DNA of 16,446 bases from JAZGDL01 sp036477795 (GTDB lineage Bacteria; Planctomycetota; Phycisphaerae; UBA1845): the NCBI GenBank assembly GCA_036477795.1, contig JAZGDL010000162.1:1-16446 (forward strand). The letters run 5' to 3'. Positions 1 to 5,334 of the stretch are shown here, one piece after another (the first letter of the stretch is position 1; each line of letters starts with the position of its first letter). The position numbers were made by a program, and so were the translations under genes. The notes beneath the pieces were generated by a model. The model ran no database searches, was not told the DNA's origin, and saw nothing but the letters and a program-made list of their open reading frames with translations.

Positions 1-82
1 ATTCAATGAGTTCAGATTCCAGGCTTTCGGACATCACAGCGTTGTTGATTCACCCCCGACGAGTTCTATTCTCCCTTTGCGT

Positions 83-111
83 CCCCCGCCCCTGGAAGGG
101 GTGGGGCACCC
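83..111. repeat. REP-like GC-rich palindrome
   Basis: Arms of nine bases, CCCCGCCCC and GGGGTGGGG (one G-T pair), surround a TGGAA loop and are followed by CACCC. The layout (C-rich arm, short purine loop, G-rich arm, CACCC) matches the 39-nt REP clustered at the transposase gene at 2776-3441, but the bases have diverged. It may be a decayed solitary copy or an unrelated palindrome. Confidence 0.4.
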
Positions 112-156
112 ATTTACTCCATGATAGACTGACTCGGGCGAACCCGCATGTGGTGC

Positions 157-182
157 CGGGCACCTCACGTCTGCGGTGCCCG
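157..182 (-). terminator. Possible hairpin terminator of the minus-strand gene
   Basis: An eight-base-pair stem, CGGGCACC pairing with GGTGCCCG, closes a ten-base loop about 80 bases beyond the stop codon of the LOG-MazG gene. No T-run follows on the minus strand, so it is not a classical intrinsic terminator. It could protect a 3' end or assist factor-dependent termination. Confidence 0.25.
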
Positions 183-264
183 CCGCAACGTTTCTGAGGG
201 TGGTCGCGGTAGGAACGCGGGTTGACCCGGGCCCCCCACGCAGATCCGTACGTGCGGCACCAAC

Positions 265-1224
265 TCAGGACAATTCGAAGTGGCCGCGGTATTGGTCGGC
301 GGGGTACTTGCTCTCGTTCCTCTCCATTTTTCCGGCGAGGGCCGAGGCCAGGTCGATGCCCATGGTGCCGGCGAATGAAAGCACGTAGGCAAGAACGTCA
401 GCCAACTCCTCACGAATTTCCGCCATCTTTTTTTCGTCGTCGCGAAGATCGTCGAGCTGATCGCTACGAAGCCATTGGAAATGCTCCATCAGCTCCGCCG
501 CTTCGATGGCGATGGAGGCGGACAGGTTCTTGGGGTCGTGGAACCGCTGCCAGTCGCGCCGGGCGACGAAACGATCCATGATCTCGCGGAGCCGGGCGAC
601 GGTAGCGGTCATGTCGTTGAAACCGAAAGAGTGTTTGCCGGCGTTGCGGATTCGAGTGCCGCGGACGGCGTGTTCGGTCAGAATGGCTACCACTTGCTCC
701 GGCGACTCGGCGCGGTGAACATGCCGGACCGACGACTCTCGATAAGAGCTCATCAGGTCAAGCAGGCCGTCCCAGCTTCGACCGGCCAGTACAATGGGCC
801 TGGGCGGGATGAAGCTCTTGTTGACGTGCTCCCAGACGATTCCCAGTTCGCAAAGCGTGCCGGTGCCGCCGTCCAGCACCACGAAGCCGCCGCTGAGCCG
901 CATCATAATGTTGATGCGGGCCAGCATGTCCGGTGCGGGCAGTACCAGATCGAGGTAGGAATTGTGTTTCAAAGGGTTTCGCCCGTCGGTGATCATGCTG
1001 GGGCAGGTGACACCGATAGTGAATCCGCCGGCCTCTTTGGCGCTCCGGCTGGACGCCTTCATGGTGCCGTCGTAACCACCGTTGAGCACTTCGAACCCGG
1101 CCTCCGCCAATAGAGCGCCGAGCCGGCGGGCGAACACATATGCTTCACTGCCGTCGGTGGCGCTGTTGCCGCCGAAGATGGTCACGGTCCTGGTTTTGGC
1201 TGTCGGCTGATCGGTCTGGGTCAT
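265..1224 (-). CDS. LOG-family (phosphoribohydrolase-like) domain fused to a MazG-like nucleotide pyrophosphohydrolase
   Basis: 319 residues from the ATG at 1224. The open frame reaches 1383, but the extra N-terminus resembles neither family, so I take the internal ATG; a GGAG lies 12 bases upstream. Residues about 10-190 are a LOG/TIGR00730-like Rossmann domain with FGGNS near 17-21, NGGYDGTM near 48-55, MLARINIMM at 100-108 (a variant of the family's M-H-x-R-K motif) and DGGTGTLCE at 118-126 (variant of PGGxGTxxE). Residues about 205-310 are an all-alpha NTP pyrophosphohydrolase with metal-binding EAAE at 241-244 and EELAD at 272-276, closest by eye to the dCTPase/RS21-C6 type. LOG enzymes cleave nucleoside monophosphates to base and ribose 5-phosphate; MazG-like enzymes turn NTPs into NMPs plus pyrophosphate. 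The fusion therefore suggests stepwise disposal of an unwanted nucleotide (inference). No signal peptide is seen, so it is probably cytosolic. Confidence 0.85.
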   Translation of the reverse strand: MTQTDQPTAKTRTVTIFGGNSATDGSEAYVFARRLGALLAEAGFEVLNGGYDGTMKASSRSAKEAGGFTIGVTCPSMITDGRNPLKHNSYLDLVLPAPDMLARINIMMRLSGGFVVLDGGTGTLCELGIVWEHVNKSFIPPRPIVLAGRSWDGLLDLMSSYRESSVRHVHRAESPEQVVAILTEHAVRGTRIRNAGKHSFGFNDMTATVARLREIMDRFVARRDWQRFHDPKNLSASIAIEAAELMEHFQWLRSDQLDDLRDDEKKMAEIREELADVLAYVLSFAGTMGIDLASALAGKMERNESKYPADQYRGHFELS

Positions 1225-1453
1225 GGGCGTTCGCTGCTCCGAAAAACCGGGTGTGCGCCGGGCGTTGTTGCAGGATTTAGACCATTGCCCGCCGAAACGC
1301 AAGCGCTGAGGCTGCGTCTGCCAAACGACAAAGTCACTGCTGGGGTCGGCTCGGCGGGTGCGCTGGGCTTTGGTAGCCGCCAAGCTGATTTTGGGGTAAC
1401 ATATCCGCGGATGAAGGTATTCATATTCCGCTTCGCGGTTTCAGGAGAGCACG
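1225..1453. other. Divergent intergenic region
   Basis: These 229 bases separate the start codons of two divergent genes and should hold both promoters. I find no convincing -35/-10 pair. Bases 1316-1343 carry a dispersed motif (GTCTGCCAAACG, then CAA and CACT) that recurs at 11275-11302 and partly near 8180. Confidence 0.4.
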
Positions 1454-2608
1454 ATGGAGTCGCCGTTCGCCGAGCGCGTTGAACAGTTGCAACAATCCGA
1501 TATTCGCCGGTTCTCGGCGTGGTGCGCGTCGATCGGCGGTGTCAATCTTTCGCAAGGGGTCTGCGATCAGCCGGCGCCGGACGCGGTCAAAGCCGCCGCC
1601 AAGCAGGCCATCGACGACGGTCACGCGACCTATACCCACATGCGCGGCATCGTGGAGCTTCGCCAAGCGATCGCCAGAAAGGCCAAGGAGTTCAACGGCA
1701 TCACCGCTGATCCGGAGCAGGAGATCGCGGTCACCGTGGGGACGGCTGCCGCGTTCGCCTGTACGGTGCTGTCGTTGATGAACCCGGGCGACGAAGCGAT
1801 CGTCTTCTCTCCTTACTACAGCTACCACGTCAACCTGTTGCGGTTGTTCGGTAACCGGGTCCGCTTCGTTGACACCCAGCCGCCGGATTGGGGCTATGCC
1901 TCCGGCGAGCTGGAGGCGGCGTTCAACGCACGGACCCGCATTATCCTGATCAACACACCAGCCAACCCCAGCGGCAAGGTCTTCAGCGAGGCGGAACTGG
2001 CCGAGATCGCAGGACTCGCCAAACGGCACGGCGTCTGGATCGTCACCGACGAGATTTACGAGTACATCACCTACGGTAAGCCGCATATCAGCATCGGCCG
2101 GCTGCCTGATGCTGCGGGCCGTACGGTAACCATCAGCGGGGCGTCCAAGACCTATGCGGTGACCGGCTGGCGGGTCGGCTACGCCATCGCCCCGGCTCCG
2201 TTGTGCGATAAGATCGGCGTGGTGAGTGATCACCTCACCATCTGTTCGCCGGCGCCCCTGCAACACGGCATCGTTGCGGGGATGGAGCTGCCGGACGATT
2301 ATTACCGGCGCATGGCGGAGGATTATCTGGTCAAGCGCGATATGTTGGCTACGACGCTCCGCGAGATCGGGTTTGAGCCCTACGTTCCGCAGGGCAGCTA
2401 CTACATGCTGGCCGGTTTCGAGCCGGGCAGGTATCGCGACGCGACGCACGCGACGGAGACTATTCTCCAAGAGGTCGGGGTGGCCACGGTTCCGGGCTCC
2501 GCGTTTTATCGCGATTCCAAAGACGGCGAGCATCAGTTGCGATTCTGCTACGCCAAACAGATGGCCGACTTGGAGGAGGGCTGTACACGCCTACGCCGGT
2601 TGGGTTAG
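1454..2608 (+). CDS. Class I/II pyridoxal-phosphate aminotransferase
   Basis: 384 residues, normal for fold-type I aminotransferases of the aspartate aminotransferase superfamily. The ATG at 1454 has AGGAG six bases upstream. Visible landmarks are the YTHMRGIVELR substrate segment near 60-70, the cofactor loop VGTAAAFACT near 95-104, NPSGK at 171-175, TDEIYEY at 198-204 (Asp199 should contact the pyridine nitrogen), SGASKTYAVTGWRVGY with the Schiff-base lysine at 232 and phosphate-binding Arg240, PGSAFY near 347-352, and QLRF with Arg363, the usual clamp for the substrate alpha-carboxylate. The catalytic set looks complete. It would move an amino group between an amino acid and a 2-oxo acid in the cytosol. 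Substrate cannot be told from motifs, and no neighbour belongs to an obvious amino acid pathway. Confidence 0.92.
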   Translation: MESPFAERVEQLQQSDIRRFSAWCASIGGVNLSQGVCDQPAPDAVKAAAKQAIDDGHATYTHMRGIVELRQAIARKAKEFNGITADPEQEIAVTVGTAAAFACTVLSLMNPGDEAIVFSPYYSYHVNLLRLFGNRVRFVDTQPPDWGYASGELEAAFNARTRIILINTPANPSGKVFSEAELAEIAGLAKRHGVWIVTDEIYEYITYGKPHISIGRLPDAAGRTVTISGASKTYAVTGWRVGYAIAPAPLCDKIGVVSDHLTICSPAPLQHGIVAGMELPDDYYRRMAEDYLVKRDMLATTLREIGFEPYVPQGSYYMLAGFEPGRYRDATHATETILQEVGVATVPGSAFYRDSKDGEHQLRFCYAKQMADLEEGCTRLRRLG

Positions 2609-2676
2609 AGACTAGAAACTAGACGCTAGAAACTAGAGACTAGAAGGAGCGTGGAAGCGTTCCCTCGAGTTTCGGG
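2609..2676. repeat. CTAGAAACTAG-type repeat, decayed copy
   Basis: Iterations of ACTAGAAACTAG and CTAGAGACTAG begin at the aminotransferase stop codon, followed by GCGTTCCCTC at 2657-2666. The same ten bases sit in the loop of the intact hairpin at 3990-4061, on the far side of the transposase island. The right arm here has largely decayed. Confidence 0.6.
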
Positions 2677-2721
2677 TGTCTGGTGCCGTTTTCGGTCACA
2701 CAGTTTCGTGACCATGGAGGC

Positions 2722-2760
2722 CGGGTGGCCCATGTCCTTTGGACATGGGGAAGTCGATGA
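2722..2760 (+). repeat. REP of the transposase-linked family, forward copy upstream of the gene
   Basis: A 39-nt unit: conserved head CGGGTGGCCCA, a palindromic core around TGTCCTTTGGACA, then GGGG and a GATGA tail. It matches the left half of the REPIN at 3790-3828 with two mismatches. It ends 15 bases before the transposase ATG, so it may lie in the gene's promoter or leader. Confidence 0.85.
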
Positions 2761-2775
2761 TATACGCTCAGGGCC

Positions 2776-3441
2776 ATGCCCACCCATCTTCGCAGATATG
2801 ACGAACCGGGTGACTCCCACTTCTGGACGATCTCCTGCCGACGGCGTCTGACGTTCTTTCACGACGACGGTCTCAAGCGAATCGTAGTGGAGGGACTGCG
2901 TGTACTGCAGCGACGATTCGGCGTCTGCCTGATCGGGTACGTCATCATGCCCGAGCATGTGCATGTGATCGTATACCCGCACGCTCGTAAAAATGATGAC
3001 CCGCCTACGATCATCGCCTCCCCCACCTCCAAAGGAGGTGGGCCACCCGGCCCCGTCTATCCGCACCCTCGTGGAAATGATGCCCCGATCCCGGTTTCCA
3101 AGTTGCTTCACGCGTTCAAGAAGCATGTCGGGTTCCATGGGAAACAGCAGCTGCGCGAAGTGTGGCGTGTCCAAGGCGGGCTTTGGTCGCAGCCTCTCAA
3201 TGCCTGGGCAACCGGCGGCAAGAACGAACAGACGATCTGGAACGTTCGTGGGTACGATTTCAACGTGCGCAGCCACAAGTCGCTGCTTCAGAAGCTCGAC
3301 TACTGCCACAAAAACCCGCTCACCAGAGCCCTGGTCGATCGCGCTGAGGATTGGGCTTGGAGCAGCTATCGCTACTACGAGTTGGGGGACGAATCGGTGC
3401 TGAGAATGGACTGGGACGGAAGCTGGCCGATCCTCGGGTGA
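2776..3441 (+). CDS. REP-associated tyrosine transposase (RAYT, Y1/HUH superfamily)
   Basis: 221 residues. The HUH motif is in VIMPEHVHVIVY, with His61 and His63. The C-terminal part has YDFNVRSHKSLLQKLDYCHK, then NPLTRALV and WAWSSYRYY, typical of RAYTs related to IS200/IS605 TnpA; Tyr176 (Y-x-x-x-N-P) or Tyr160 is the likely nucleophile. Such proteins nick single-stranded REP DNA and are thought to spread REP sequences, usually as single-copy genes without ends of their own. Its partner repeats are in view at 2722-2760, 3458-3496, 3528-3566 and 3790-3892. Oddly, one REP (3011-3049) lies inside the gene in frame, adding about 28 residues between the HUH motif and the KLLHAFKK helix. The ATG is chosen because it fits the family N-terminus; no strong ribosome-binding site is seen. 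Catalytic residues seem intact, but the insert could impair folding. Confidence 0.88.
   Translation: MPTHLRRYDEPGDSHFWTISCRRRLTFFHDDGLKRIVVEGLRVLQRRFGVCLIGYVIMPEHVHVIVYPHARKNDDPPTIIASPTSKGGGPPGPVYPHPRGNDAPIPVSKLLHAFKKHVGFHGKQQLREVWRVQGGLWSQPLNAWATGGKNEQTIWNVRGYDFNVRSHKSLLQKLDYCHKNPLTRALVDRAEDWAWSSYRYYELGDESVLRMDWDGSWPILG
2971..3084 (+). repeat. REP inside the transposase gene, flanked by a 30-nt direct duplication
   Basis: A reverse-orientation REP (3011-3049, core CCACCTCCAAAGGAGGTGG) lies between two direct copies of a 30-nt segment, 2971-3000 and 3055-3084, which match at 24 of 30 positions. The copies encode YPHARKNDDP and YPHPRGNDAP. They are offset by 84 bases, exactly 28 codons, so the frame is kept. 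This is what an insertion with target duplication, or a tandem duplication, would leave. Confidence 0.8.
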
Positions 3442-3566
3442 TGCGGTGCGCCCACGATCATCGCCTCCCCCACCTCCACAGGAGGTGGGCCACCCGCCGA
3501 TCCTCTGGTGATGCGATCCGCCCACGGTCATCGCCTCCCCCACCTCCAAAGGAGGTGGGCCACCCG
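3427..3566. repeat. Two tandem 70-bp units, each ending in a REP
   Basis: Units 3427-3496 and 3497-3566 are in exact 70-base register. Each starts CCGATCCTC and ends with a 39-nt reverse REP (3458-3496 and 3528-3566). The REP cores differ in one loop base (CCACAGG versus CCAAAGG). The first unit begins inside the transposase gene and contains its stop codon, so the second carries a copy of the gene's last bases. Confidence 0.85.
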
Positions 3567-3640
3567 ACCGCTACCTGAAGCTAGATAAAGTACTAACGGA
3601 CACGTGCTGGAGAGGGCCGTAGAATCGGGGAACAATCGCC

Positions 3641-3669
3641 TTGATTCTCACCGATCCGTGTGCGATACT
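3641..3669 (+). promoter_or_regulatory. Candidate sigma-70-type promoter with extended -10
   Basis: TTGATT (3641-3646) is followed after 17 bases by GATACT (3664-3669), preceded by TGC, an extended -10 signature. Transcription would start near 3676. No open reading frame follows; the downstream structure and T-run suggest it serves a small RNA. Confidence 0.4.
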
Positions 3670-3675
3670 TATAGT

Positions 3676-3773
3676 AGAAAACCTGCCTGCGTTAGACCTG
3701 CCAGGCTACCGCAGGCGCTGATAACCAACCCCGCCTAGGAACCCGCAACGGACTACGTGGGGTTTTGCTTTTT
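3676..3773 (+). ncRNA. Candidate unrecognised small RNA, about 98 nt
   Basis: This gene-free stretch has a plausible promoter at 3641-3669, a stem GCCTGCG/CGCAGGC (3685-3691 with 3710-3716) enclosing a smaller CCTGCCAGG palindrome, then a second stem AACCCCGC/GTGGGGTT running into a T-rich tail. I cannot match it to tmRNA, SRP RNA, 6S RNA or RNase P. Promoter, two stems and terminator in the right order make a stand-alone transcript plausible, but there is no direct evidence of expression. Confidence 0.35.
3727..3773 (+). terminator. Intrinsic terminator-like hairpin
   Basis: Arms AACCCCGC (3727-3734) and GTGGGGTT (3757-3764) pair over eight positions with one G-T. The 22-base loop is large. 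TTTTGCTTTTT follows at once. It would end the candidate small RNA, and possibly read-through from the transposase gene. Confidence 0.5.
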
Positions 3774-3789
3774 CCGGCGATGTCACCGC

Positions 3790-3892
3790 CGGGTGGCCCA
3801 TGTCCTTTGGACATGGGGGAGACGATGACATACGCTCCGAGTCATGCCCACGATCATCGCCTCCCCCACCTCCACAGGAGGTGGGCCACCCG
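3790..3892. repeat. Complete REPIN (two REPs in inverted orientation)
   Basis: A forward REP at 3790-3828 and a reverse REP at 3854-3892 share the outer CGGGTGGCCCA and inner CGATGA segments, with different palindromic loops (TCCTTTGGA versus CTCCTGTGGAG). A 25-base spacer holds ATGCCCAC. As one single strand the whole 103 nt can fold into a long hairpin, the form thought to be acted on by RAYT proteins. Confidence 0.85.
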
Positions 3893-3989
3893 GCCCAGGT
3901 GTGCCGCTCGACCGCCGCCGCGGCTGCACTTGTTGATTTTGGCGGCACCACCGCGTAAACTGGGTCGATAAGTGATGATGGCTAGAAAA

Positions 3990-4061
3990 CTAGAAACCAG
4001 AGACTGGAAACTAGAGAATAGCGTTCCCTCTAGTCTCTAGTTTCCAGTCTCTAGTTTCTAG
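3990..4061. repeat. 27-bp inverted repeat (CTAGAAAC family), intact hairpin
   Basis: The left arm (3990-4016) and right arm (4035-4061) are complementary at 26 of 27 positions, with an 18-base loop containing GCGTTCCCTC. It ends 18 bases before the TlpA-like start codon, so it lies in or near that gene's leader. A decayed relative lies at 2609-2676; the two bracket the transposase island. Confidence 0.85.
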
Positions 4062-4079
4062 AGTGCTGGGGGTTTCCGT

Positions 4080-5153
4080 ATGCTGTGGCATCGAGTTCTA
4101 TATCTGGCGGTTTCGTTGTCCTTGGTGGCTTCGACGGTTGCCAAAGGGCAGCCGTTGAAGCTTGGCGACCTGGCGCCGCCGCTGAAGATCAGTGAGTGGA
4201 TCAAGGGCGATCGGGTTGATCTGGCCAAGGGCCGGGGCAAGGACGTTTATTTCATTGAGTTCTGGGCGACCTGGTGCCCGCCGTGCATCGCTTCCATTCC
4301 GCATCTGACCGAGTTGCAACGCAAATACAGGTCCCGCGGGCTGACGGTGATTGCCGTGTCCGGCCCGGGTAAGGGAGAGACCCTCCGTGTCGTCAAGCGT
4401 TTTGTCCGTAAGCGCGGCGACTCCATGGACTACACCATCGCGTATGACGGCGCTAACAAAACGTCCGACAAGTACATGGGGGGTGTGGGGGCCAACGGGA
4501 TTCCTTATGCGTTTCTGATCGACCGGTCGGGCGCTCTGGTGTGGTACGGCCATCCGGACGACCCGGTGATGGATGAGATCATCGATCAGGTAATCGCCGG
4601 GAAGTATGACGCTTCGGAAGCTATCCTGCAGGACAAACTCGGACCAATGTTCGATCGTTTGAACCGGTTGCACATGATGCGGAACTGGTCCGGCTTCACC
4701 TCGACCGCCAAGAGCATTCTGGACCAGGACAGCAAGAATGAGGCTGCCCTGTCCGCCCTGGTCTATGTCTATCTGGTAGAGACCGAAGACCCCGAGGGCT
4801 TGCGGGCCTTTGTCGATTTACATATCTCGGCTCACGGTGACGACTCCGAGTCGATGAACGCCCTGGCTTGGACATTGATGGGGATCGCCGAGTTGGGCAG
4901 CCGCCACCCCGATTTGTCCCTGCGTGCCGCAACGGCGGCATACAAAGCCAGCAACGGCCGCGACTTTGCGGTTATAAACACCTACGCGCGGGCCGTCTTC
5001 GAGATCGGGCTGGTGGATCGGGCCCTGGAACTTCAGGAAAAGGCGGTGGCCCTGGCCGACGGCGATGAGCTACGGGACTCGCTCAAGAAAACTGCGGAGT
5101 TCTACCGGAAGTGCAAGGCTCTTCAATCAACGGAACGGGCCGTCGGCGGCTAG
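4080..5153 (+). CDS. Exported TlpA/ResA-like thioredoxin-fold protein with C-terminal TPR-like region
   Basis: 357 residues. Residues 1-22 look like a signal peptide (basic start, hydrophobic LYLAVSLSLVAS, then AKG). Residues about 26-175 form an AhpC/TSA-TlpA domain: APPLKISEW near 32-40, FWATWCPPC with redox cysteines 66 and 69, and GIPYAFLIDRSG with the expected cis-proline at 142. Such domains reduce or isomerise disulfides, or serve cytochrome c maturation, outside the cytoplasm. The remainder, about 190-357, is helical; INTYARAVFEIGLVDRALEL near 294-313 reads like a TPR unit, so a partner-binding role is likely. The usual family length is 150-200, so the tail is an addition. A GGGGG run seven bases before the ATG may serve as ribosome-binding site. 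The next gene, also exported, lies beyond a REPIN. The partner is unknown. Confidence 0.85.
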   Translation: MLWHRVLYLAVSLSLVASTVAKGQPLKLGDLAPPLKISEWIKGDRVDLAKGRGKDVYFIEFWATWCPPCIASIPHLTELQRKYRSRGLTVIAVSGPGKGETLRVVKRFVRKRGDSMDYTIAYDGANKTSDKYMGGVGANGIPYAFLIDRSGALVWYGHPDDPVMDEIIDQVIAGKYDASEAILQDKLGPMFDRLNRLHMMRNWSGFTSTAKSILDQDSKNEAALSALVYVYLVETEDPEGLRAFVDLHISAHGDDSESMNALAWTLMGIAELGSRHPDLSLRAATAAYKASNGRDFAVINTYARAVFEIGLVDRALELQEKAVALADGDELRDSLKKTAEFYRKCKALQSTERAVGG

Positions 5154-5189
5154 TGCTGCGACGCACGTGATTTGATGGGCCGTGATGAA

Positions 5190-5269
5190 CCGAGCCGCGA
5201 CCGTGAGGGAGCGGACGAACGAAAGTCTCCGATACCGCTGCAAACCGCTTCCTTACGGGCGCGGCTCGG
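5190..5269. repeat. REPIN-like inverted pair, CCGAGCCGCG family
   Basis: Left arm 5190-5214 and right arm 5245-5269 are 25-base inverted copies matching at 22 positions: CCGAGCCGCG at the outer ends, AGCGG inside. The 30-base interior has no REP features. A partial relative of the right arm (TACGGGCGCGGATCG) lies near 6766-6780. An upstream open frame reads through this element into the propeller gene, but that extension is repeat-derived and I exclude it. Confidence 0.75.
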
Positions 5270-5277
5270 ATTACTCA

Positions 5278-5306
5278 TCGATTCAGGCGTGTCGGAGCAT
5301 TAGAAT
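5278..5306 (+). promoter_or_regulatory. Weak candidate promoter of the propeller gene
   Basis: TAGAAT at 5301-5306 is a good -10; TCGATT at 5278-5283 is a poor -35 at 17-base spacing. Transcription would start near 5313, just before an AAGGA at 5316-5320 and the ATG at 5335. Only the -10 is persuasive. Confidence 0.3.
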
Positions 5307-5334
5307 CATTCTGACAAGGAAACGTGCCGTCAGC

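Noticed and set aside
6..197. Small plus-strand open frame at the left edge
   Set aside because: No ribosome-binding site or recognisable motif, and it runs through two palindromes.
1421..2533. 370-codon minus-strand open frame opposite the aminotransferase
   Set aside because: A shadow frame in GC-rich DNA; the plus strand has all aminotransferase motifs and a good ribosome-binding site.
2626..3549. 307-codon minus-strand open frame across the transposase gene
   Set aside because: It is antisense to the RAYT gene, and its repeated GWPTSxGGGGGDD peptide is just translated REP sequence.
3427..3892. Reverse REPs considered as a CRISPR array
   Set aside because: Spacing is irregular, units are palindromic and of REPIN form, two copies are tandem with near-identical spacers, and no cas genes are near.
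2609..4061. Whole island considered as a classical insertion sequence
   Set aside because: No matching terminal inverted repeats with a short target duplication at the ends; RAYT genes normally lack such ends.
5182..5334. N-terminal extension of the propeller gene
   Set aside because: It translates the REPIN-like repeat at 5190-5269, and a signal peptide begins at the later ATG.
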